In this document: piece by piece, positions 21,541 through 35,455 of the stretch | Position numbering within the stretch: the stretch's first letter is position 1 | Layout of the letters: every line of letters begins with the position of its first letter | NCBI GenBank assembly: GCA_013398615.1 | Contig: VZSR01003807.1 | Coordinates: 40,075,517 to 40,139,516, forward strand | Direction of reading: 5' to 3' | From: Brachypodius melanocephalos | Lineage: Eukaryota > Chordata > Aves > Passeriformes > Pycnonotidae | DNA: 64,000 nt | The notes under the pieces: model-generated | Told to the model about the DNA's origin: nothing | Databases searched by the model: none | What the model saw: only the letters and a program-made list of their open reading frames with translations | Position numbers and translations under genes: made by a program

Positions 21541-24500
21541 GAAGAGATGAAAACTGATTAGATTTACTTATAATTGCTATTATTCAAGCAACATTTTATG
21601 CTAATTGCAATGCAGCTTGCTGCTATGAGCAGTTTTACTACAGCATATTAGTCAGTCCCTGATCATTTATATTATCTGTTTCAGAAAAAAATGTGACTGT
21701 AATCTGAGATCCACTTCTCAGGATGTACTGCTGAATACAAATCTCCAGATGTCTTTCCAAAATAATTGTCCAAAGAACATACCTGTACTGACAGTCTAGT
21801 TCCCAATACTGAGATATTGAAAGGGCTAAAATTGTGATACGGGGTGATGATTTCCCACAAAAAGAAATGGCTTTTTTTTAGCTGAAAATATGATTGAAGA
21901 TTACACAAGAGAACAAAGTGAATGGAAATTTTTAGTGGGCAGATTGCCCAGAATGGAGCCTCAGGAGATATTTAAAAGAAAAAAAAAATTGATCTAAGCC
22001 TGACAAATATGAAGTACCTTTTAAGATCTTATTACTAGAAATAAATATGTAACTGATTTTTATCACAGCTGTAAATACCAGAATGATTGCCAAAAGATCC
22101 ACCTCAGGACATCTTCATTAGAGCTCTTAATTTTAGCTCATCTTAAATGAGCTAACCTGGTTATTGAAAGCAGTCCAAGGGCAGCAACAGAGAGCAACAT
22201 GGGTTCCTGTGCACTGCTGAGAACTGTTGAGCTGAGAAGCCATGCACTATCCTGCACAGTTCTCCACGCTGTCACTGTTGCTTCTGGTACACAAATAGCA
22301 CTTTTTAAAGAATAACTATAATATATAGCACAATAGTGACTACTGCCTGGTAGAAAGTGTTGCTTTCTCCATAAGAATATGACTAATTTAAGAGATGATA
22401 ATTTTGTGCAGAGCCATCTCTCCTATTCTGTCCTGACAGGTTTGAAACAAAGGTAATAATGAAAAATCAGGTGATTTCCCTGTGAATAAAATGTTGCAGG
22501 TTGACTGCACACTTTCTTATTGATGGGGTATGAAAGCAGCAGAAAATTAGGAAAGGAACCATAGTTTCAGTAACAAACTGTGCTTGTGTTAACTCACTGC
22601 AGCAACACCTCCTCCCAAGGTTTGTTAAGGAAGGAGGTTACTCAAAAAGTGACCCATAGATAGATAGATTAATGGCACGATGGAACCAATCACCAAGAGT
22701 GATTGAATTTAAGGTATGAGAGTTGAAATTAGCAATTAGCAAATGTCCAGACACATGATACCGATAAAAGAAAAGATTAGAAGGCTTTGTCCACCCTGTT
22801 TCTACTGGGAATGCGAGCAGCATGAAGAGACATGCCCAAGCTGGTTAATCCAGTAAGCAGAGGTAAAACAGCAGTCAAGATATGGCACTAAAGTGTGGGC
22901 CAAGAAGGAATGTATTCCATATTCACTGGATAGCCCTGGCCAGTGCTGATTATCAGCACGGTGGTTATTTTGAGCTACTCAGAGCACAGCCCACATGGTG
23001 GTTCTTACCAGTGCTGCTGCTGACCATCCCATTTGTGGGTGAGCACAGGGAGAGGCCAGGGGAGGCAGTGGGTTATGCTATGCAGAGCAGTGCTCTTGGT
23101 TGCCTGCCAAGGTAACTCCAGGCTCATTGGAAGGGCTGACCTACATGTGGTAGTCTTGCAGCAACACCTGTTTACATTGTGCATGGAATAGATACCCAGA
23201 GGTAAGACAAGACAAAACAAAACCTCTTTTTAAAAGTAAGGCCACGAATAAACAGTTATCCCATATCTAGACTGCATCACAAGAGGATTTGTCCCCAAGG
23301 AGAAAAATACAAGGGTAATCGAAGGGGGGTCACCATGGCAGTGCACATTTCTGATGCTGTGTAGCAGAGAAACCCCATAAGTTGTCTAGTCTATTACCTT
23401 ATGCCCTGGGAAAGTTTAAATTCAAGATTATGACACTTTAGAAGACCTTAAGTAATTGTCTTAAGCAAGCAAATGTTCTAAACATTGCTGATATTAAGTC
23501 TTTCAAAACTGAAGTAAACAGTCACATGTAGGCAAGGTTGCTGACATTTTGACCCTACGTGGTATGTATTCCATATATACTAGGAAAACTTGATTATTGG
23601 CTACAGTAATTACTTGATAGGACATTGGCACTTAGCCTCATTCTCAGTGAGGAGGTTCTGTAGCCATGTGGTGCTCCAGTGTATGAGCATGGAAACTAAT
23701 TTGAAAAACCTGTGCCCATTTGCAGTTGCGAGCAGGGAATTTGATTATGACCAAACGAATTATCTTGATTGTCAAAAAGGAGGATCAGTAACACCAAGAA
23801 GAGATGGGAGGGCTGTCTTCCAAATAGAGAAACCTGTCAGGAACCGTTCAAGCTTAACACTGTTTGAAGGATTATGTTGGAAACTTTAGGCTATTAGTGT
23901 CTTAAATCCCAGTAGATGTTTAGAAATTACTGAGCCCATTGAAGATGGCCTGAGTTTTGAGCAAGGTAGCAGCAAAGATCAAGGACTGAGCTAGCATAAA
24001 GAAAAAGTGTGCAAAGGAGATGACCGGAATATGTTAGAATTAGCAATTAATATGAACTGTCAACGAGTGATGTAAAGGAAATCTACTGTACAGATGTTGA
24101 AAGTGGTTTTAGGAGATGATCTCTATCATTTCTGTAAAGCCTAGATCCTGAGTGTTTACAGGTACTCCTGCTTGCCTAGCCACTAACCAATACAAGCATA
24201 TCCCGTGCCTCAGTACCAACTCTTTCATACAAAAATGTAATCTAACACTTTTCAGATGCCTTAGAAAAACAGATTACAAATAAGAGTTGTCTTATTCACC
24301 AGAGTTATTACTTCAAAAATAAATTAAATCTTAAGATTATAGAAGTTAAATTTTAACATCTTATTAGAGCAGTAGTGAATTATTCATTGTAGTGTGGAAA
24401 TTCAACATAATTTAAATGGATAGGAAGGAAGATTTTTTTTCTCCATGTTAAACTGAAAGAATCAAGCATTTATGATTGAACAAATCCAATTCCTTATACT

Positions 24501-25530
24501 GTTCTGTGAGCACTCTACAAAAACCAAGTCCCCAACTCCCATTTTTTCCGAAAAAGTGCTTACTGTCTCTCTGAAGTCAAGATCTCTGAGTCCCTGATTT
24601 AATTCATTTCTTCACCAAAAAGACTCACAAAGCATCTTAAAAATAATCTGCCTAGTTCTCACCCATCATTAGACAGACACAGCAAAATTTTCTCACGTGT
24701 GAAAGCATTCCACTTCATTTTGTTTTTTTCATTGGAATTCCCAGGTCTAAAATACCACAATGCGTTATATTAGCTGGCCAGAAGACTGGCACAACAGCCA
24801 ATAAAATCAGATCTGGTTTTTCCTTAGTCTTTATCTTCCATATCTTCTGATAAGAAACCACATGTGGTTGCATATTTATACCATGAAGGTGCATTGAAGA
24901 GAGGAACATATCAACCAGTTACTGTGGGCTAAGGTCGGGTCTGAATTTAGCCTAATTGCCCATGTTACCCATGCACTACTGTCTGGTTTAACCTCCAAAG
25001 AATATGATCAACAGGTCACCTCTCAGTGAGCTCACTTTTACCACAAGGTGAGGGTAGAGACAAAGGGAGATACTGATGAGTTGTTGATATGTGAGGGCTT
25101 CAGATCCCTAGATTACTGCTCGCCATCTGCCCCCTTGCTGTTCTCCTAAGTTTGATTGCTTCTAGGTCAGGGACAGTCATTGCAATTGAGAAGAATAATT
25201 ATTTCCATTCAGGAAACTCACAGCATCTAGCTTAAAGGCATATTTCAAGATTTCTCCACAAAGCAAAATACTTCCCTGTTTATTTATTTAATATGTGATG
25301 GCATATTAAACTGTGGTTTTGTGAATGCTGCTACATTTTAAAGATAATAGGCTCTGATTACTTTAAATTAAGTATTTTCTAATACTATTGTGGAATAATT
25401 TCCAGGTTGGTTTTTTTATATAAAATACACCTTTTCTGAGAAAATATGTTGCAGGATACCCTGTAAATTCCAGAAAAGACTAGAAGTGCTTTGGATGTCT
25501 GAAGAGAGAACCATTTTCTCGGAAATTTGC
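21541..25530. other. Intergenic sequence
   Basis: No supported gene. A short GATA-type run is at 22656-22669. A slightly GC-richer stretch at 22880-23120 has open frames on both strands but resembles nothing I know. Confidence 0.55.
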
Positions 25531-25745
25531 TTTCTTACAGTCTTTGGTTATCTACCTCAGTTGCCACGACTTTCCAAAGATAATTGAGTGTCTTTTCAGT
25601 TACATTGGCCAGTACTTGTGGGTGTGTCCCATCAGGTCCAGTGTGTATGTCCAGTTTATTTAAATCGTCCCTAACATTATCCTCATCCACCAAGAAAAAA
25701 TCTTTCTTGCTCCAGAACCTTGATGTATCATGGGAAACTCTGAGA
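25531..25745 (-). mobile_element. Old CR1 LINE fragment, minus oriented
   Basis: Text such as 'tgtcccatcaggtccagtg' and 'atgtccagtttatttaaat' is the antisense of CR1 ORF2 seen in other copies (compare 15815-15840). Highly diverged; the 76-codon minus frame is a remnant. Confidence 0.55.
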
Positions 25746-27515
25746 TTTATATGAGAGAATTTCAAGGACGGAAAACTTAAAACTATGATGGCATTGCAAA
25801 AACAAATTATCTGAGTCTAATGTATAAAAATCACGTGGTTAGTGAGTAGGGGCTCAGACACAATCTTATTTTTATATGTGGTGCTGGGGAGTCTCAAATT
25901 AGTCAACAGCAAATGACTCATTTCAAAAAACCCAAGTCATTGAAATACACAAAAAAGTCACAAAAATACCTCAGACTTGAACAAAAACACCTTATTATTT
26001 AAGGAGGAGAAGAAAAAGGTGTTTGAGGCATAACTTGATTGCTGTTAATCTTTGCTGGAGAAAAAAAAGTAGGTATTACAGTGGTCTCTAATTTAGTGGG
26101 GAAAAGTTCCAAGGAACCAGTGTCTGGAAGATAAAACTGGAGACAAAGCATAGCACTGAGCATAAGCACTGACATAAATCTTTCAGGAGGATTTATGAAT
26201 AATCATCTTTGAATCAAATTTACTCTGAAAGAATGGGTTTTTTGTCAAAAGTTCTTTTGTCTGCATACAAATGTAATTCAATGAAATGCAGTGAGTCTGA
26301 TATATCAACACAGATGTTAATTTCATGGTCCTGTCTGACATAAAACTATTACATAATTCATTCCAGAGGTCCTGACAGTGAGTTTGAGGCCAAAACCAAC
26401 GTCAGACCTCAAAACGTACTGCCTGTGCTGAAGGGTATGGTTGATGCTGTACATCTAAAGCATACCAGTGAGGCTGAGGTATCCCTGGTCACTGTCGAGG
26501 CATGAACACCAAAATTAGATGGGAATTAAAAATACGCAGTGCATGGAAGATAGAAAAAATCATGAGATCATTTTATCAGAAAGAGAAGAGATCCCACTAA
26601 ACAGTGAACATTTTGAAACTCCTACTCAACAGTGTTTCAATATAATTTTTGTACTAATATAGTTTCCATGGAATTACATCCATTTTTTGTCATAATGGAC
26701 TAATCATTTGAGTGTGTACATTACTCTGCATTCTTAACAACATTGCAGCATTGATTATGGTGTTGATTTTTTTCTAGATAAGCATGCCAGAACTATCAAA
26801 TGCATTGTCATGATTGTTTTATATTTGTTAGTTACTTTTTGCTTCCTAAATGACTTACCATATGCTAAGTGACTGGGTTGCATCGCTGTATAGGAGGTGT
26901 AATTCAGATGACATGAATATTTTGTGGAACTCTTTTTTGCATTAGGGTTTCTACCATTATGCATCTTAGTCTTATCTCTTCTCTACTCCATCTGTTGAAA
27001 TGGTGAATTTATTAAAGATGGTTTTAAAATAAGACTTCTGAGAGATGGTTGTCTCAGATGGGACCTTTATGCTGAACAGGGAATGCATAATTGTTGCAAG
27101 ACTTACACAGCTTTTTGTGGAACTATAAATTTATCAAAATTTTGCATCATAAGAAGCAAAAAGAAAGAAGAAAATAAGCTTCATTAGAAAATTGAAGAAC
27201 TCAGGAACAGTTCTGAAAGAATAACCTGAGCACTCAGGTACAATCCCTTTTTAATATCCTTCTAAGAAAGGTGGTTGTATTGTATTCATAAGAGAAGCTA
27301 CAGTTAGATTTACATGTGCGCTGCCTCTCTGATGGAATGGTTTTAGTTGTACTGTATTTGTGTCCTTTCCAACAATCCCATCCTCTTTGAGAGAATTCCT
27401 TCCCAAGTCTACACCGTAAAAGAATACTCTTATTCTGTCTTCACATAATTTTTCCCAAGCAGAAAGGCCCATCTGTTTCCTCACCTACGTCTGACTTATT
27501 TGCGTCCAGATGCTG
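25746..27515. other. Intergenic AT-rich sequence
   Basis: I see no gene or repeat here up to the assembly gap. Confidence 0.6.
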
Positions 27516-27615
27516 NNNNNNNNNNNNNNNNNNNNNNNNNNNNNNNNNNNNNNNNNNNNNNNNNNNNNNNNNNNNNNNNNNNNNNNNNNNNNNNNNNNNN
27601 NNNNNNNNNNNNNNN
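27516..27615. other. Assembly gap (100 N)
   Basis: Exactly 100 N, the usual placeholder for a gap of unknown length. Distances across it are therefore not reliable. An apparent open frame spanning it is an artefact. Confidence 0.98.
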
Positions 27616-28534
27616 ACACTTATTCAAATTCCACCAGTGTTTGTTTATAGAAGATAAAGCGACTAACTCATATCAATTTCCAAGTGTATAATTTGGTAAT
27701 AAAACTTTGTGAGTTTTTGAGGACCCTCTAAATTCTGTTGTTCTTTTCTGATCAGAAGCACCTGTGACTGTTGGGTGCTCCCTTTCCCTAGGAGTATGTG
27801 GGAAATGGATTTGTAGAGAATCCTCAAAGCCTGACAAGAAGGCTCACATAGTATGCATCTGTATGGCTCACACAGTATGCATCTGTATGCAAACTCTGAG
27901 ATAAAGTATGCTGACTTAGAAATGCTATGGAATAAGACAGACATTGTTGAGAGAGAAATGGAACTAGAAACAAGCTTCAAATGATGACCTTGGAAATAGA
28001 CTAGATATTTTGGAGAAATAGAACTATGAAAGATATATTGTAGTAGGTCCCACATCGAGTATTTTTAGAATCTTGGCTTAGAAGCATTAGCAGCATTGTG
28101 GCCAAAGCTGATAGGCTGAAAACACTTGTAATGTATTGTAATTAGGAAATAGTTTGGCTTCTGGTTGTGATGGTGTGAATTGTAACATCTGTACTGTCTC
28201 ACCCTTATCATGAGACTGAAAATGGAATAAAAGTCTTTAAAATGCCTCTCAGGAGCCCTATCTCTGGGTAAGGAAAAAAGATTAGTCTGGCAGGAGTGGG
28301 ACACCACACATACAGAAGCAGGCCTTGAAATGATATTTCCAGGTTATCTAGTAAAATTTTGCAAATATCCCTGAAATAACAGCTGTCTGGAATGAGACTT
28401 TCCAAGTGTCGGTAAGATCATCAGTGGTACTCAAACACGTTTTTTATCCATTAAATAAACACATGGAAACTGAATTGCTGAGGCTGTGATTCCATCATTC
28501 TCAAGTGGTACTCAGCATGAGGATGTGTATATAT
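27616..28534. other. Intergenic sequence with a small tandem repeat
   Basis: Nothing gene-like. A 24-bp unit is repeated twice in tandem at 27841-27888 with one mismatch. Confidence 0.6.
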
Positions 28535-28695
28535 CACAGAGTCACAGAATCATAGAATCATGGAGTGGTTTGGGTGGGAAGGAGACCTTGAAGACCATTT
28601 AGTTCCATCCCCCCTGCCATGGGCAGGGACACCTTCCACTAGACCAGGTTGCTCAGACCGCGATCTAACCTGGCCTCAAGCACCTCTAGGGATAT
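28535..28695 (-). mobile_element. CR1 LINE 3' end, minus oriented
   Basis: Clear antisense CR1 3' terminus: short repeats 'cacagaatcatagaatcat', then 'tggtttgggtgggaagg' and the conserved 'ggacaccttccactagacc'. Severely 5'-truncated. Confidence 0.92.
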
Positions 28696-31560
28696 AACAA
28701 AGGTATGAATTGTGACATTGTTAAAGAGTTAGGGTGTTTGCTCTTTGGGATGAGACAGATTTTAGTCTCTTACTGATGAGGTCATTATAAAGCCCGTGAT
28801 TTCACAGTAGCTGCAAGAAATCCCACTGACCTGCTCCTACTGTGGTGCCAATTGCAGGATGATGAAAGAATGTGCAGGCTGCAGTGAAAACATCAGTGTG
28901 TAGGGAAACAGCTGGATGCAATCCTGGCCATATCTTTGCAGAATGCCAAACTTACAGAGCGAGCACTTGCACACTATACATGTTACCTTTTCATTACCTG
29001 AGCAGATAATGCCAGGCTCTGCTTGCATACATAATCCCCATACATACTCAGCTGGTAAATCTGGCACACACAGACAGAAATTCTACCCCCTCCCTCTATG
29101 TCTAAGGGGAAGCAATCAGGGAAAATGAGGGATGCCTCGTGCTCCCACATCCCTTATTGCACAGTGACGTAGCTTAGGAATGAAGGAATGCCAGGCAACC
29201 CTGTGTCAGGTCGTGTGTTGTGCACTGGTGTGGTATGCATATCCACTCTGCTGCTATGGACTGATTTGTGTTGTGCATCAGAGACTTCTGGGTTTATAGA
29301 CTCTACATTAAATGTTTTTGGTGAGACAACATTTCCCCTTCAGTTTCCAAGTACATAATACCATTTTTAGGGTACCCAGCCATTATGTACAAAAGCAAAA
29401 GTATGTGTAGAACAACAGAAAATATTTTTAATAGAAGAGGTGGAAAATGTTTTTCTCTTAATCTAAGCAAATAAAGCCTTGTTAGGAATTGTTATCAACA
29501 TCACATGCATCTAGTCCCATTTGAAATAATGTGCATTTGGAAGCCTGCTCTGAAGTGGTCTAGGGCAAAATAAACAGAGGGCTCTGTTAATTTTTTTCTT
29601 TTATTAACTAGTAAAAACTTTTAATAACTGGGAAAATGTAAGGAGGATTTGCTAGGGAAAATAATGATATAACATGTATGGCATCATGGTCGTGTTACCA
29701 GAAATGGTTTTACTGTTGCTTCATACTTGGTAGGTCCCGGAACACATTAGTAGTGGAGACTGAAAACAAGAAAACTATGGAAAGATAAGCACAATTCCAT
29801 CCGATAATGCAAAGGAAATTTCTTCATTACCTGGTGACTCAATAGTGTATTATGAACTGCAACACGTGTTAGTGATGGAAGTTGCCATTGAAAACAAGCA
29901 CTCACTGGCATCTCACTGACCACTGCAATTCTGGGAGTAGGAAGTGGTCAGAGGTGTCCCTTGACAGCTATAGGGAAAATTTAGACAAGCATGAAAAGAA
30001 GCCGAACTATGAGAGGAGTTTCAAAAAAGCAAATGTTTCACAAGCCTTTCCCTATCCCTCTCAGTCAGAAAAAGCTTGCTGAAAAACAAATGTCAGTCTT
30101 TGGCACAAGCCGAAGACTGTAAGTGTACTGAGTTCCACAGTCCATCCATTTGAGATAATTTTTCAGTGTTAGTTAATTTATCTTAGTCTACTTCTATGTT
30201 AGAGCTACAAAAATGTTGGAAGAGATGGGTGCTCTTCCTTAGTATACCTATATCTCTTATATTTCTGCAAATTGCAAACACAAATTAAAAGAGGCCCTAG
30301 TTGTAAGCTTAGGTCACTTCCCTTCCTCCTACGTAGTTTACCACATACAGGAAAATAAAGAAGTGGTGCAAGAGAAATGCTCTTTTCCCATCTTTACACA
30401 AAGACAAATACAAACCATAGCTGTAAACCAGTAACAAACTCAGTGCATAAACCTGGATGCTGTAGCAAAATTCAGGAGTCTCTTCCTGTTCTGTTACCAC
30501 TCACTCGTGACAACAGTAAAAAGGATCGGTGGACCTTTTTCCTGTCATAGATACTCTAAGAAACAGCTTTTACTTAGTTCTGTGCCTGTAGCATTCAACA
30601 AAACATCATCTAGTTCACCCACTGCCAAAGGGTGACCTTAAGGTCCATGGTCATCATGGTCTCTTCTCCTACCTGTCTGCCATTCACATTCAGCCTCTCA
30701 GTTACTTTCAACTGTATCCTACAGGGAAGGGTTGGGAGAGCCTCTGTTTGAAGTTATGTCACAGCAGATGATGGTGGCTCAAGGAGCAGGTTGTTGGTTG
30801 CTCACACCAGCAGCTGACCAAAACCATACCATGACCCAGATAGCAGCAGGAAAAGTGACTTGGCATTGTGTTGGATGGCATAACTGTGATGAACTGTGTA
30901 GCAAATGGAGAGGGACACATGGAAATGGAAAGTGAAATGTTGTGCAAATGTCCACTCATTAGGAAGTTGTCCAGTACATGGAAGAGTGAAAAGGGAAAAG
31001 ACAGGGAAAATTAAAATGTGAAGAGAATTATATGAATAATACTTTGAAACTAGTTTAGCAACATGTGTTTTCTTTCTTCATATAGCAAAGCAGGAGGTTA
31101 ACTGCACAGGATTTCTCCTGAAGCTGTGGTGATACACAGTGATGAGTTGAACTGAAACTCAGTACAGTTACACTCTTTGGCTTGTGCCATTTCTCACACT
31201 GATGACAGGGTTAGACATGCAAATAAGTGCTGGACAAGAATGGCTTTAGAGGGATGAAGCCAAGAGGGGAGAGGAGTGCTGTGGGGGCAAAATATACAGC
31301 AAATCTGTGTTGAAGACAAGCTCATACCTAGGGACATCAAGCCCACTGAAGGTGTGAACAACACCTGGCATCAATAGATACTTATGTCCCCAAAAATAAA
31401 TTGGCAGCAGGGAATGTTCATGATCCTGAAATGAAATCAGCTGCACTAGCAAACTCCTAAAACACTCTCTGTCTTGCTTTCAGCCTAAATACCAGCTGGG
31501 CTTCTTCCCAGCTTTTCTGAAGATTTGTCCACGGTGTAGGACTCAAACACTGTCAGCCTT
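28696..31560. other. Intergenic sequence
   Basis: No gene or known repeat that I can support. Open frames up to 76 codons overlap on both strands and look random. Confidence 0.55.
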
Positions 31561-31830
31561 TCTTCAATAGGAGAGGTGCTCCACTCTTTTGATCACTTTT
31601 ATGGCCTTTCTGTGGACCTGCTCCTGTGCTAAGAACCCCAGAGCTAGACACAGGTGGGGTCTCATCAGAGCAGAGCAGGGGGACAGAATCACCTCCCTTA
31701 ACCATCTTGTCACACTTTTTTTGATATAGCCAAGGATATGATTGATTTTTGGGGCTGCAAGTGCACATTTCCAACTCATGTCCAGCCTCTCATCCACCAG
31801 TACCCCTAGTGCTTCTCATCAGGGCTATCA
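31561..31830 (-). mobile_element. CR1 LINE fragment, minus oriented
   Basis: Antisense CR1 text, including 'ctccactcttttgatcac', 'gtggacctgctcc' and 'tccagcctctcatccacc'. Two overlapping minus-strand frames (31553-31797) are ORF2 remnants in different frames, showing frameshift decay. Confidence 0.8.
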
Positions 31831-34800
31831 AATTGTTTCTTTGCTGAAAGATTGGATTCCATGGAATCAAAATAAATGAATCATACAGACACACAAATAT
31901 GTCAAGTATGTAGAACAGGTATTTGACCCTTGCCTCTGTCCTCAGTCTGGCTACATCTGTACCAAGTTTAGTGTATGAGTGATGTGAACTCATCAGGAAT
32001 TACCTTGTGCACACCACACCTCATCCTATTTACTTTGAATAGGCCGGAAGCAAGGACCACATTACACTGTTTGTATTGATTTGGGAACCACACCTTGTGA
32101 TTACCTTATCTTTGGGCTATGATTGTGAGGCATCCTTTTGTATTTACATTTCTGGTTTTCTGTGTAACTGGGGACAACTTATTTAAATATCCTATGGCTC
32201 CACTTCTTCATCTCTAAATTGGGGGCAATTCTTTCCTCATGAGATTGTTATGAAGACACGTTAATTAACATTGATAAACAGAGGATATCCTGGGGTGAAT
32301 GAGATAGGTACATGAAAAGTATTATTATTCATATTATGACAGCACATTGTGCTTGTATGTGCACAGGGAATATACACACTGGCTCAGAATGGGTGAAGTT
32401 TACCTAAACTATGCATAAGGGTGGGAATAATTTTCTTTAGTCACCTAACACCTACTAGTCACTGTTGTAGGCTTTTTATATTATTGATAGAGACACAAAA
32501 CCTCAGGCAACATTTTTTTTTATCTAAGAGTGATAGAAAACATCTTCTTCTGCAAATATCTATTTCTCCCCAGTGGCTATGGAACCTGGAGCAGCTCATA
32601 GAAAACTTGCAGGTGCACAAAGGAAGGTGAGATTAAGCACAAACTTGCCATTTCGATCAAGCAACTGCTACTGTTTATTACTTATTCATTAGAATGATAA
32701 GGCTAAAATATCACCTATATTGTACCCACCATATCCCTTAAAGTTCAGTTGGACGGCCTCATAACAAAAAAGATACAAGTGTGTACCCAGTTTTATTATT
32801 GCACATGTGAGTTCTCATTGCACTGTGTTTCTAAACATACAGACACAACACTGGAGAATCGCCTGGAAACTCTGGAACCTCCAAGTTCTGCAGGCATGAG
32901 CTCAGGTTTCTTCATTGAATGCATGGAAAGCCCTAGCCCCAGAAATTGAATATGCAGCAAGAATCCATTGAAATTTAACATCAGAGCTCAGCTCACATTT
33001 GGAAGAAGGAAAGGAGGAGTAGGAAGAGGTAAAGGAGGTGAACCCATCTCAGGTACCTATTTAAACATCAGTAGGATCAGTGAGTCATTGTTCTAGGTCA
33101 CTATACCTATATAGAATATTATCTTGGCAGCCTCTAACTATAGCATGGACCAGATGCCATATTCCCTAGCCTTCCCTCCTATGGCCAAAGCATTTTTCAT
33201 ATAGCCATGTCAGAGTGTTTTAAAACTGCTAATATCCGACTTGCCTGCGAGATATTTTTATCTAAGCTTATTTTGCAAGGCCTTTATGGTAAGGGCTCTG
33301 TTCCTGCTGTAGGTGTGATTTCTAGCATAAAGGTTCCACTAAGAGTCACTACGAGACGACAGACAAACTATTACTATTTGCAATTAATAGAATATTTTCT
33401 CAACCTCCTATAATCCATAGTTGTTATACAGCGGATGTATCCCACTCATAGATAAAATTCCATTTATACGTATGTTAGACATATAGAATATTCACATTTT
33501 AGGATATAGTGCAAGATTGTCTAATATGTTTAGTATTTTCATGCAAGAAAAATATCTACACCATAGTCATAGGGAGTCTGAGCCCAAGTGTCAATAAAAG
33601 TTACTATAAGTGCTATATATGGTTTAGTGTTTGATTTTTCTAGGTAAAATGGTCTTCCAAAACTCCTGTGATGACCATGTCAGATATTCTGGCTGTATTG
33701 TAACTGCTGTTGTTATTATTAATCACAATATTGCCATTTCTATACAGTAGCATGGTTGTGATTATTATTACACCTGTACATTCACAAATATTCCTTTACG
33801 GTATGATTTAATCTGTATCATTCATAAATTTGAGTATATTTGGGATTATTAACATTACCTGATCATAAATCCTGCATGATGTACTGTGAAATAGCATATA
33901 CTGAAAGTATAGCTCAGGACATGTCACACTGTGACTTGTGTCCTAAGATACTTTTACACATATCAGAAAAAAATAAATCTAGGGATAGATTTCATTTTTA
34001 CTTGTCATGCCAAAACTTTTCTGTCAATTCTAACACAGTAAATGCAGTACACATGGAATAGAATACAATTTGCATCCCACCTAGCCACTTCACAAGTCAC
34101 CAAGTTAAGCTATCCCATTTGAAATTCTTGAGGTAATAGTATAATTTAATGGATGCAGATCTTTAGTTATATTGGTTATATTTAAAAGGCCCAAACAGCA
34201 CAGAAATTGAAAACTCAGAGTCCAAGAGTATTAAAACATTAAACTACTTGGCCAAATGACTCCCTTAAATATTAAAATTGATTTTTCTTCAATCTCGAAA
34301 CACTCATTAATTTAATGTGCATTAGAGAAAACATGTTCAAATATTAAATTGGTTGATTTAATGAACTTGTAACTCATTAATGTGACTCGGGTTCAGGACT
34401 CAATTAAAAAGGCAGAAATTGGATTTCATTAAAACAAAAATAAAATGTGTAAGCAGTTAGTGTATGTATTATGCATTATAATATACAGATTTTGTTAGAT
34501 AGGCTTACTATTTGAAGATCAGAAGTCTGACCAATAAATGTCATGGTACTAGCCTACAAGATAAAGCTTCTGCAAGCATCTTAACTACATGAGTTTAAAA
34601 AATTAGAGGTGCGAAAAGTTAATTTAATTCACATTTCCACAAAAATACTGAAAACTTGCAAAAACTTTGGTGAACAATATAACATCTGGAATGTGCCTAA
34701 CACTAATCATCAAAATAAGACTAATTTGGTTTGCAGTCCAATAAAAAAATCAAGAAGTTACTAAATGAAGAAATATTAATTGAATACCTACACAAAGAGA

Positions 34801-35455
34801 TTACTGATAATGGACTGATCTATACATTCGGGCTGAGTAGGTATAAAAGCCTCAACTGGAAATTCTGATGAGTAAAAATAATGATAAGTAACAACTTACA
34901 AGTAATTCATTCAGGAAAAAAAGAGAAATGGAAAACACTTGTGTGTCACAGATATGACTTCTTTGCTGCAGAAAGTTACGTGAAGGCTATTTGATAGGCA
35001 GCCAGTCTGGGCTGAAAACAGAGCAGAGATGTTGACAGCAACTCAGAAGGATGTTTCATCTGCTTCTTGACACAATAACCAGCAGGTCTGAGCACCATGT
35101 CCTCTGCACCACAACCACTAAGCAGCTCTGGGATGGTGCCGGGTTATGCATGGACCTGCACTTTGGCAGACGTTTCTGGTGCGCTCCCTTAGCCCTGTGT
35201 CAGCAAAATACAGGAGACAGGTTCTTTTATAGTCAGGTGCTGTCTTGCACTGAATTTTTCTTTAGGTACCAATATTTTACTGTATAAAACTGTAAAAAAA
35301 TTAAAAGTATCATTTTCCTTTTGTAGTTAAATAGCCTCTGTGGAGTTTGAATACAGCCCTGGAGCTAGTTCTGTACCTACAGATAATGAATGCTACTATA
35401 GATCACATTTACTGTATAGATCCCAGTACTGTTGCATGGTGTTATTCTGTCCAAG
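31831..35455. other. Intergenic AT-rich sequence, candidate conserved element
   Basis: No gene seen. Between about 34280 and 34450 there are several TAAT/ATTA cores (homeodomain-type) in a low-complexity-free AT-rich stretch; see findings. Confidence 0.5.

Noticed and set aside
27500..27691. Open frame spanning the N gap
   Set aside because: It exists only because N codons contain no stops.
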